DNA from: Thermoplasmata archaeon
GTDB taxonomy: Archaea > Thermoplasmatota > Thermoplasmata > Thermoplasmatales > Thermoplasmataceae
Reading direction: 5' to 3'
DNA: 64,000 nucleotides
NCBI GenBank assembly: GCA_021797735.1
Contig: JAJZZE010000024.1
Coordinates: 62,001-126,000, forward strand
The notes under the pieces were generated by a model, which saw only the letters and a program-made list of their open reading frames with translations, was not told where the DNA came from and did no database searches. Of the stretch, positions 1-9,100 are shown piece after piece (the stretch's first letter is position 1; each line of letters starts with the position of its first letter). Made by a program: the position numbers and the translations under genes.

Positions 1-2
1 TA

Positions 3-353
3 GAGAAATTATCAGAGGGTTTCGATGGAATTATCATAATAGATGCAAATGGATTATTACACCCAAGGAAATGTGGTTTAGCAACATTTGCCGGAATAAT
101 AATGGATAAAACAACAATAGGTGTGGCAAAATCCCTGCTCCTGGGAAATATAAATAATAATTATATATATTACAATAATGAAAAACTTGGCTATATGATA
201 AATAAACATACCATAGTAAGTCCAGGAAATAAAATAAGTTTAGGGACAAGTATAAAAAAGATAATGTTATTAGGTAATGGTAAATATCCTGAAATATTAA
301 AACTGGCTCATAATGAGACCGTAAAATTGAGGAAGCGGAGATTGCCGAGCTAG
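3..353 (+). CDS. nfi: Endonuclease V, C-terminal part (5' end outside the window)
   Basis: Frame is open from the window edge: EKLSEGFDGIIIIDANGLLHPRKCGLATFAGIIMDKTTIGVAKS...VSPGNKISL..., which matches the EndoV pattern DGxGxxHPRxxGLAxxxG...PTIGVAK...SPG. The listed ORF start at 102 is internal. Confidence 0.85.
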   Translation, partial: EKLSEGFDGIIIIDANGLLHPRKCGLATFAGIIMDKTTIGVAKSLLLGNINNNYIYYNNEKLGYMINKHTIVSPGNKISLGTSIKKIMLLGNGKYPEILKLAHNETVKLRKRRLPS

Positions 354-419
354 GACAAAGGCGATGGATTCAGGGTTCATTTCCGCAGGGATTCGAGGGT
401 TCAAATCCCTCTCTCCGCA
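335..419 (+). tRNA. tRNA-Leu (anticodon CAG)
   Basis: Acceptor GCGGAGA (335-341) pairs with TCTCCGC (412-418). Anticodon loop TTCAGGG sits in stem ATGGA/TTCAT. Class II variable arm and T-arm GGTTCAAATCC are present. Confidence 0.92.
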
Positions 420-506
420 CTATTATAAAGTTTAATGTGTATACTATAAAGATAGATAATTACCTCTATTCCTTTATATACTGTTAAAATTCTTTATTAA
501 CGGATT
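409..506. repeat. 98-bp direct repeat, left copy (candidate attL)
   Basis: CTCTCTCCGCACTATTATAAAG...TTAACGGATT is identical to 10952-11049. It begins in the 3' end of tRNA-Leu. Confidence 0.93.
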
Positions 507-670
507 CTTTAACTTGAAGATACTTTATATATGAATCAAAGAAGACATTCCCCCGCATATTTTTTATTATCCTGCCGTTTTTTACCTTCCAGGTGAAATC
601 ATACAGATCACGTTTATCAAAATTATCGGTCTTATATATTCTTTCATACTGGGAAATCAGCACCTCAAAC
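484..670 (-). pseudogene. Relic C-terminal gene tail ending ...YIKYLQVKESVNKEF*
   Basis: Minus-strand reading FEVLISQYERIYKTDNFDKRDLYDFTWKVKNGRIIKNMRGNVFFDSYIKYLQVKESVNKEF* with no ATG start. Related tails occur at 11027 and 31097. Confidence 0.5.
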
Positions 671-939
671 TATTCAAATACTTTTAACGATAAAACTCTC
701 ACATTTATAGATATATAAATCAAATTATAATATTCTCTTCTATTATTAAAATAAAACACGGGGTTTGTGGGAAATTAAGAAATTTATTTTTAAAACATAT
801 AAATGGTTGAATGTTTAGCACATAATAATATTAAAATTATATCAAAATGAATTTTTTTTTCCGGTTAAAACCCAAGTTGAAAATCATTATTGATTGGAAG
901 CTAATTTTTTCTTCTTTATTTTTGTAAAGGTATTAAAAT

Positions 940-1320
940 CTGAAAAGTTATGAGTATAGTAATGACCAATGCATAATCCGGGCTTGCAAGTATACCTAAA
1001 TCCGATCTTGATAGCTTTGGGGTTACCATAGAAACGCTATAGAACGAGTTTATAATGGATCAGCTTGAAAGAAGCGGAGTTGACATCAAGAATGGCATAG
1101 GCGGTTTAGTCTCAGCCGAATTAGCTAACAAGATCGAAAAGTTTTAGTTGCTATGGTTGCTAGCCGAATTGTGAAATGTCCGGTGTGCGGAAAAGTAATA
1201 GTGGCTCTCCAATGAAAAAATAGGCTTTTAACGTGTTTGATGTTTCATGATATAAGTGCTCATCCTGTGAAAACAACTTCAATGTCAATGTGAGCAAACA
1301 TAATGCGTATACTATCCCAA
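940..1320 (+). pseudogene. Decayed small gene(s) with zinc-ribbon remnant
   Basis: Broken frames contain RIVKCPVCGKVIVA and YKCSSCENNFNVNVSKHNAYTIPKS, i.e. two CxxC knuckles, interrupted by stops and frameshifts. Confidence 0.35.
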
Positions 1321-1361
1321 AGAGTTAATAAACTTTATTCCCGATTTTTGAAGTTACTTAT

Positions 1362-4300
1362 TTACGAAATGAAATCCATTGTCACCAATTTAAGCTTTGA
1401 AGAATCGAATGGTTTTACATCCGCCTTCTTAAACATGCCTTTTTCAGCCAGAAAATTGCCAAGATCCCCTATCATTTTCTTCCAGTCACTGTCTTTCTTG
1501 TAAGATTTCCATATCTGCCTTAGGACTTGAAGCCTTTTCTTAGTGGGAGGAAGAGATAGTAGCTTTGATTTGATCTGTTCCCATACGTGTTCAACAGAGA
1601 TATCGTTAGGATATTCGTAAAGATAATCACTTAGCTGTATCTCAATCTCATCAATCATTTTCTTAATAAATTTAGTGCTGTTTGATCTGTTGAGTTCTTT
1701 CAACTGAGAATCTTGCGTGCTGCTGAGCTCTATCTCTTTGTATGTCCTTTCAATTTCCTCTAAAACCAGTTTATTTGTGTCATAGACTTTCTCGAAGAAA
1801 GACGGAATCACGCGTTTTTCCCCTTTTTTGCATTTTATGTACTCCAAAATGTCAGTTTTGCTGGTCAGAAAATTACCAGTGCTTAGATCGTATATATACC
1901 AGAAGTGGAAGTCCCTTTCATACTCATAGTAGAAGAATATTCCTGAGATATTTTCTCTCTTCAGTCCGCTGAACACGCCAAATGGAATTTTTTCCAGTTC
2001 CTCGACTCCCTTATCTTTAAGGAAGTCTTTCAATGGCTGATAAAAGAGCTCTCCACCGCCAAACAGGTCGGCTTCTAATTCTTTAAAGAGCTTTTCGTCC
2101 TTTCCTTTGATACGTCGGATTATCCCGAATACCTTAGGGTGTATTTCCTCCCCAAGAACAGTTTGGTCAAGACCAACAGAATTATCAATATCAACAATCT
2201 TGCTCTGTAGTGCCTGCACTAACTTGAGGAGCTCTTCAAGCTCATCTTCAGGGAAGAAGTTGTAGACGTAAATTTCCTTGTAGGGTGACCCAATCCTGTC
2301 AATCCTACCTGCCCTCTGAATCATGCGTGTTGGATTCCAGTGTAGATCGTAATTGATCAGGTACTTCGCAGTTTGAAGATTCTGGCCTTCGGATAGGACG
2401 TCTGTGCTGAGGATTATGTCAACATTCTTCTCGAAAAATTTCTTTATTATCTCTTCACGCTGTCCTGGGTTCTTACTGGTGGTTCCAGAGCTAGAAATCG
2501 CTTCGATCTTGAGTTTTGAGAACCGTTTATCGTTGATGATCTCTTCATAGATGTAGTTTAAGGTGTCCGCATAATATGTGAACAGGATAATCTGTCCGTC
2601 TTTGGACAGCTCCAGGAGCTTTTCCTTAAGAACATTGAGCTTTGAATCGTCACTGGGTTTAATTTTTTTAACCTTATCCAAAATGTTGTTTAACAAGTCT
2701 ATATCAATATCTATGTCATTGAACAGGTCATCAGCACGATATTCGGAGAGTTTGAAATCATTAAGAACTTCCTTGATATCCCCATCTTCCATTTCATCAT
2801 AGGACCTTAATATGTATCTTATGTAACTCTCCTTAGTCAGGAGCTTTTCATCCTTAAGGTACTTCTTCAACTTTTCAAGAAATTGGATATGGTTAAAGAT
2901 GCTCTTTCTGAAGGAGTCTACACTACTTTCCAATCGTTTCAACAAGATCGTCCTGAAAATACCACCAATGGCTATCATTCTGCCTAAGGCAAGCCTTTCC
3001 TCTTCGGTCTTAACGCCCTCCTTTCTGTACTCAAGAATGCGGTAATATGCCATTGTCAGTTTTTCAGTAAGAGTATCCGAAATCTCTTTGTACATTCCTT
3101 TGTATGCACTGTCCAGTTTGTAATTGATATTTTCAAGGACACGTTTAGGGAACGTAATTTTATGTTCTTCAGTCTCGCCATCTGGGAGCTCTGTTATTAT
3201 ATATGCATTGGGATAGTTCTCAATAATGTAGTCCCTTGTTCTCCTGATAGAGATTTCATTTAACAGGTCATTAAGTAGCGAAGGATTGTCTTTGGCATCC
3301 TTAAAGAATTTAAACAGATCTGGTATGTTTTCCTTGATAAACGCAGACCTGTCCATCAGTACTAGAAGCATAATTTGCCAGTACAGGTCCCATGGAGTAT
3401 TGTTTATAGGGGTTGCGGTAAGAAACAAAATGTAAGGTTTATTTCCCGAATTCGAAAAATGGTCATTAACAAGTGAAAAAAAGTTCTCCCACCTATTTGA
3501 TAGCGGGTTTCTAAAGTTGTGGCTTTCGTCAACAACGATTAATTCCACATTATCCAAACGCCCACCGAGCGTTCTCTTCGCCTTCTCAAGATAATTTTCA
3601 GAGGCAAGGTCCTCCTGCGATAGTATATTCTCTTTTGTATCTATTTTCTTAAGCTCGTTTCTCCACATCCCACGAAGCTGCGCTGGACATACAATCAATA
3701 TATTCTTCCGTTCATAGTAGCCAATTTGTTCAAGGATCTTCTTGGCGATCCATGTTTTTCCCAATCCAACGGAATCGGCCACTATACATCCGCCGTATTT
3801 CTTCATCCTTGTCCATATTCTAGCTATGGCATCTTCCTGGAACTGTGCTAGATTTACCTTAGTCTCAGGCAACCCTTTTGGTTTTTCTTCTTTTTGTCCT
3901 TCCTTTATGTCCTCTTTCTGCATTTCATAAAGTGTTTTGATGTATATTTCGTATGGAGAGTATTCTTTGCTGCCAAATCTGGAATTTTCAAGGAGTTCTA
4001 TTAACTGCATTTTGAAATCTATAGACTCAGCCCAAAACTTGTCAAACCATTCTTTTCTGGTATAGATGGCCTGGGATTCCTGCCTCCAGGTGTTCAGCTC
4101 GCCATATCTGGTAAGTCCTGCACGGGTGAAATTGGAAGAACCTATGACTATCCGATCATCAAAGATGTATGCTTTTCCATGAAGAAATTTCTCAAAAAGC
4201 CTCACTTCTACGTTGTCTCGTTTCAGGAACTCGATAAAAAGCCGTACTGTTGAATCAGAGTCCTTTGAGAGGTCAAAGCCTTCAACTTCTTTTTTTATCT

Positions 4301-4538
4301 CTTCAAGTAAGACATCACCAAGAGTAATATCATTCTGAATCTCTGGAGTCTTACCCAATAAAAGTCTAAATTTCACTGAGCGGTCAAGGTTATCCTTGAT
4401 CATAGCAAAACCACCTATGTTAAAGAACGCGGTGGCAATGTCAAAGTTGCCTTTCCCATTTTCTTTCAATGCATCATTTAAGAAGCTAACCAGTTTGTTA
4501 CCATCACTATTATCTATTATCTCTTTATGCAGCGCCAT
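1362..4538 (-). CDS. Phospholipase D-like nuclease / SNF2-family helicase fusion (defence operon gene 4)
   Basis: HKD motif HGKAYIFDDRIVIGSSNFTRAG. Helicase motifs: GGCIVADSVGLGKTWIAKK, VVDESHNFRN, LFLTATPINN, LSTDVLSEGQNLQTA...NWNP-like segment DLHWNPTRMIQRAGRIDRIGS. Confidence 0.93.
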   Translation of the reverse strand: MALHKEIIDNSDGNKLVSFLNDALKENGKGNFDIATAFFNIGGFAMIKDNLDRSVKFRLLLGKTPEIQNDITLGDVLLEEIKKEVEGFDLSKDSDSTVRLFIEFLKRDNVEVRLFEKFLHGKAYIFDDRIVIGSSNFTRAGLTRYGELNTWRQESQAIYTRKEWFDKFWAESIDFKMQLIELLENSRFGSKEYSPYEIYIKTLYEMQKEDIKEGQKEEKPKGLPETKVNLAQFQEDAIARIWTRMKKYGGCIVADSVGLGKTWIAKKILEQIGYYERKNILIVCPAQLRGMWRNELKKIDTKENILSQEDLASENYLEKAKRTLGGRLDNVELIVVDESHNFRNPLSNRWENFFSLVNDHFSNSGNKPYILFLTATPINNTPWDLYWQIMLLVLMDRSAFIKENIPDLFKFFKDAKDNPSLLNDLLNEISIRRTRDYIIENYPNAYIITELPDGETEEHKITFPKRVLENINYKLDSAYKGMYKEISDTLTEKLTMAYYRILEYRKEGVKTEEERLALGRMIAIGGIFRTILLKRLESSVDSFRKSIFNHIQFLEKLKKYLKDEKLLTKESYIRYILRSYDEMEDGDIKEVLNDFKLSEYRADDLFNDIDIDIDLLNNILDKVKKIKPSDDSKLNVLKEKLLELSKDGQIILFTYYADTLNYIYEEIINDKRFSKLKIEAISSSGTTSKNPGQREEIIKKFFEKNVDIILSTDVLSEGQNLQTAKYLINYDLHWNPTRMIQRAGRIDRIGSPYKEIYVYNFFPEDELEELLKLVQALQSKIVDIDNSVGLDQTVLGEEIHPKVFGIIRRIKGKDEKLFKELEADLFGGGELFYQPLKDFLKDKGVEELEKIPFGVFSGLKRENISGIFFYYEYERDFHFWYIYDLSTGNFLTSKTDILEYIKCKKGEKRVIPSFFEKVYDTNKLVLEEIERTYKEIELSSTQDSQLKELNRSNSTKFIKKMIDEIEIQLSDYLYEYPNDISVEHVWEQIKSKLLSLPPTKKRLQVLRQIWKSYKKDSDWKKMIGDLGNFLAEKGMFKKADVKPFDSSKLKLVTMDFIS

Positions 4539-4547
4539 ATTATCACC

Positions 4548-5039
4548 TTAAAATTTCCACCCTTCTATCCTGAACATTTCAATTATACCAATAGAGTCTA
4601 TGCTGTACTTCTGGCATACATATGGTATCCGAACTTTATATCCACGGAGTCTCTCTTCCGTGACAACTATTCTTTTTATTTGGACTATGGTTTGTTGGGA
4701 CCCTGTGGCCATTTCTACTGCCAGAGCCACTACCCAGGCGTCAGCATCATATTTCCTATCTTCTTTTACCAACGCAGGATAATTCTTTAAGATATCCTTC
4801 AATATTTCAACCTGCCTCTTCGTTGGCGGCCGAAATAGACTACTATTCCTCTTGGCCCACAATGCAAGCTCATCGTCCCTTTCTTTGACCTCTAATAGTA
4901 CTTCTGTTGGGGCGACCAGAAGACCTTTCTTGGATAATGATTCCAAGTTATTCCATACACTTGGGAACACATCAATTGGATTGTGTCTATTGAGTTCTAC
5001 GAACGAAGATGTGTCCATAATGTAGTGGTAGAAAGTCAT
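4548..5039 (-). CDS. DUF4411-like PIN-domain protein (defence operon gene 3)
   Basis: MTFYHYIMDTSSFVELNR...EVLLEVKERDDEL...YDADAWVVALA: PIN-like acidic residues. It sits next to an ImmA/IrrE gene, as in known DUF4411 pairs. Confidence 0.75.
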   Translation of the reverse strand: MTFYHYIMDTSSFVELNRHNPIDVFPSVWNNLESLSKKGLLVAPTEVLLEVKERDDELALWAKRNSSLFRPPTKRQVEILKDILKNYPALVKEDRKYDADAWVVALAVEMATGSQQTIVQIKRIVVTEERLRGYKVRIPYVCQKYSIDSIGIIEMFRIEGWKF

Positions 5040-6184
5040 TTTCTCGCCCTTGCCAGAACTTTATCGAAATTCTTAGATTTTATAGATAGGAAGCTCAGTG
5101 CATCGTTGTAAGTTATGAATTCCTTATCGAAATTGTTTGCAACAAGAGATACAAACTTATTGCCCATTTCCGAAAGACACTTCCGATCAGTTGCTATTTT
5201 CTTGAACTTCTTCTCTTTTTTCTCCACTTTTATTTCCTTTGGAGTATATCTAGCAAGCACGGACTCAAATTCTTGCCTTGAAATGTAATTTAGATTTACC
5301 ATTTTCACCAGTAGAACTGCCTTACTTACCTTATATCTCTTAGACAGAGCATTCAGTGTGTCCGTCTCCGTGAGGTTATGTACGTGTTTGTTAAATATAT
5401 CAATTGAGATCTCCTTTGGCAACAGGAAAGCCGATGAGAAGGAGTCGCACCAGCCCTCAATATTGCTTCTAGCCTGCAAAGACTCTTCTGGGAGGTCTAT
5501 TACGGTCTCTCCTAAGATTATGTGTCCAAACTCATGCATTAAAGTGAACAACCGAGCTTCGATGCTGTCCTTTGAGTTTATCACTATAATGTTCGGAGTT
5601 CCATCTGCTAAGGCAAACCCTCTTGCATCCTCAATTGGCATGGATAACTGAAAAACCAGAATATTATGGTCTTCTAACACGTCTCGTAAATACCCCATCA
5701 TCTTGTATGCATCTCCGAACTTCCTTTGCTCTTCAATGTCAAAATTCAATATCTTCCGATATTCTGAAGCAATGAATTCTGGATTATCGGTTAGTTTTGC
5801 CTTTTTGATTTCAGTTTCAGTGGCATAATTGATATTAAGGGACAGTTCTTTGCTCACACTCTGAAGACCCCGGGTTCTTCGGATGGCAAGAATGGTTTTG
5901 CGGTCGAATATGTTAGTCTTGTTTGGTAGAAACCTATAGTCCTTAGGCATCGGTCTTTCCTGTTTTGGTTTTGATAGGAAGAATGACGCAATTGGCCTTT
6001 TGTAGGTTTCTGAAAGGATATACAATTGCCTCATAGTTGGGTTCCTTTTCCCTGATTCCATGTCCTTGACCACTTCCACAGTTGTTCCGAGTTTCTTGGC
6101 AACTTCCCCTACTTCCCAACCTGCACTAGTTCTCAACCACCTGAGAACTTCAGGCACCACATCAATGGTAAATGATTTGGCCAT
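5036..6184 (-). CDS. XRE-family HTH plus ImmA/IrrE (COG2856) metallopeptidase (defence operon gene 2)
   Basis: N-terminal HTH VGEVAKKLGTTVEVVKDMESGKRNPTMRQLYILSETYKRPIASFFL; zinc-protease motif LMHEFGHIILGE. Confidence 0.92.
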   Translation of the reverse strand: MAKSFTIDVVPEVLRWLRTSAGWEVGEVAKKLGTTVEVVKDMESGKRNPTMRQLYILSETYKRPIASFFLSKPKQERPMPKDYRFLPNKTNIFDRKTILAIRRTRGLQSVSKELSLNINYATETEIKKAKLTDNPEFIASEYRKILNFDIEEQRKFGDAYKMMGYLRDVLEDHNILVFQLSMPIEDARGFALADGTPNIIVINSKDSIEARLFTLMHEFGHIILGETVIDLPEESLQARSNIEGWCDSFSSAFLLPKEISIDIFNKHVHNLTETDTLNALSKRYKVSKAVLLVKMVNLNYISRQEFESVLARYTPKEIKVEKKEKKFKKIATDRKCLSEMGNKFVSLVANNFDKEFITYNDALSFLSIKSKNFDKVLARARK

Positions 6185-6185
6185 T

Positions 6186-9100
6186 CTAATCCCTCAAACT
6201 TTTTGCTTTGTCAATCCTCTGTTTCACTAACTCACAAACTGACCAGTAAACTTCTTTCCTCTCACCTTGAGTCAACCCCAACTCATCGAATATAATGTTG
6301 TCAAGTTCTGCCCTATCAGGGAGAGGGTTAGGTTTCTGCTCTCTTATTGGTTTTTCCCTATCTATACCAACCTCTTCGAAAATCGATTGGGGCTTTCTTT
6401 TTCCCAAGGCATCGAGGAGATCTTGCAATTGTCGCTTTACCTTTGAATTAAACCTTTCCACATCTAATGTTAGAATCTTCTTTGCATCACTAGTCTCAAA
6501 CTTAAGTGCACCCTGACCCAGATTGGACCTTCCTAGCAGCATCACAAAAAATATTTGTATTGTGGAATTCAAAATTGCAGCCAACTCTTTGTAATTTATG
6601 TCCGTTTTCTCAAACAATCTGTGAAATGCCCTGTCGCTCGCCAAAGGGAAATTGGAATACGGACAGTAAAATCGCTCATTAGAAACATATTGGATGAATA
6701 TATGGGCGGGAATCAAGTTTTTCTCCGGAATCGAGTACCAATATTTTCTGTGTTTTACAGTTTCGACATTTGACCACCTGATCCCAGACTCGGTCTTTTG
6801 CCTTTTTCGTGTAACTTGTTTTTCTCCCCATTCAATGTAACTCATCAATCCCAGATGTCCCTCTAATATTAACTCCTTCTTTGATAATGATGGAACAGCT
6901 AGAACATAATTATTTGGAGTTATGGTAATATTTAGAGCCTCCACATCATCCGCATTTCTAATTATAGGTTTAACATAATATTCTTCAATTTTAAATGTCT
7001 CTATGGCTTTATCATCTATGTAAAAGAAGTCATTAACACCGGTATAACACCCAGGAAGTATTGAATCTGCTAGTTTATTTAACGGAATTATGCTCTCTTC
7101 ACCCCTTTCCATAATAATGTAGAAAATATCTGGTGCTCTTAGGTATTTCCCGCCCCATTTATTTCCTTCATAACTGCCTGATTTAAATCTGCCATTTTTG
7201 TAATTCTCCGGATATTCCCAACCATCTTCCAGCAGGTCTTCTTGCAACATAGGAAAAATCCTGCAATCATTTGTGCTAACAACATTCTTAACTAGATCAG
7301 TAATTCCTTTTCTTTTCTCTTTGACTTTGACGTTTTCAATACTAACAAGATTTTGAGATGATAGCACCTCTTCAAAAGGCTTCTTGAACATTATAAACTT
7401 CGCAACACTCTTAATATTTGGCCAAACCTTTTCATTACCACCAGTCACATCATTAAACCAATCTCCCAGGCTTCTTTGTTTTGCTTCAGGCGCCCCAAAT
7501 AGTGCAATTATAGTGTTTACATCAGCATGCGTAAAGCTCCTTTTTGGATTGTCATAGATTGCTGTTATTGGAACATACTTACATAAGAACTCCTGCAATA
7601 CCTTTCCATATTCAACATCTAACCAAGAATTAGATGTAATAAAACAGAAACTCCCATTATTATTCAATAAACTTAAACCGTGAAAATAAAAATAGATGTA
7701 ATAATCGCTTCTCTTCCCCACATCTTTTAGGACTGGAAATCTCTCTTTAACTGATTCAATCAATTTATCTTTATACTCTTTCTTTTCCTCACTCGTAACC
7801 TCTGATTTTAGTTTATTTGGAGGCGAAATCATTTCTTGCCTAACATAAGGTGGATTCCCAATAACTATGTCAAACCCTTCTTTTTCTGAAAATATTTCTG
7901 CAAAATCAATGTCCCAGACGAAAGGTTTCTTCTCAGGATCATTCAAATGGTTCTTGACATTTCTTAGCTTCTCAATTTCTTCCTTATTTGTGTTAATCCT
8001 CAGTAGGTTCTCATTTACTTTTTTCTCATCTATTACTTGCTCTCCGGCAAGAGTTTTTTGAGACCTCGCTATCTTTATGTTATGCTCAAAGACTTGTATA
8101 TCAGTTGTAAGACTCTCAACTCTTTCATTTATTATTTCCTCAAATAGATGAATTTCCTCCTCTTTAACCTCCTCGGGTGACTTGAATTTGGCAGTTGGTG
8201 AGTTTTCAAAGTACTTCCTTTTTTCCTGTTTTAAGTCATCCAACTTCCTCTTCAGGTGATCTTTCAAGTTATTTGTTCTTAAATTGAAGCTTATACCACC
8301 AATTTCCTGAACAAGAGAGTCCCCCACTCTTAGGTTGAGATTCAGGTTTGGCAAAAGTGGGTGCTGTCTCAATTCTTCTTTTTTAAACTCGGTTTCTACG
8401 ATCAATTGGAGCCAGAGCCTCAACTCGGCGGCGTGAATTGCCCAGGGCATTACGTCAACCCCGTACAAGGAATATTGAATTACTCTATTTTTCAGTGCAA
8501 AGTCTGATAGACTGTTACCGATGTACTTATATATCATCCTGTAGAGGTCAGAAACAACATTCAGCATACCCACTAAAAAGGCACCTGAGCCGCAGGCTGG
8601 ATCGACCACTGAGAGGTTGCTTAGGGTGTCTTCAAGCTTCCTCCAATGTTCATTTTTCGTGAACCAATCCTCTATCTTTTCTCTCTCTTCGGCTGGGTCA
8701 AAAATGAGAGAGTAGAATTTTTCCTTTGGTAATTCTGACAAATTTTTGGACAGGTATTCAACCAGACTCCTACGGCACATGAAATCCACCTCAACTCTGG
8801 GGGTGTAAAAGATGCCAAGGTCATTCCTATCGTAGATTTCCTCGGCAACATTAGCAAGTGACTCATAGACATAACCAATCATCTGGGGATCTACTGCAAC
8901 TTCTGATTCTAGGGGCATATCTTCCTTTATTGTGAAATTGTAGGACTCGAAGAATTCGAGGACTTCCTGGAATATCTTGTCAGTTATGAGAATCTTGAGG
9001 TTATCTAGACCATTCTCCCTGAAAAGACCTCCATTAAGGTATGGAGCATTGGAAATTACTTTCACAACGTCTTCTGGCAATCCTTTGACCTCATTTGCTC

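Noticed and set aside
1303-3930. Small plus-strand ORFs within the helicase gene
   Set aside because: Overlap intact helicase coding sequence in antisense and show no family features.
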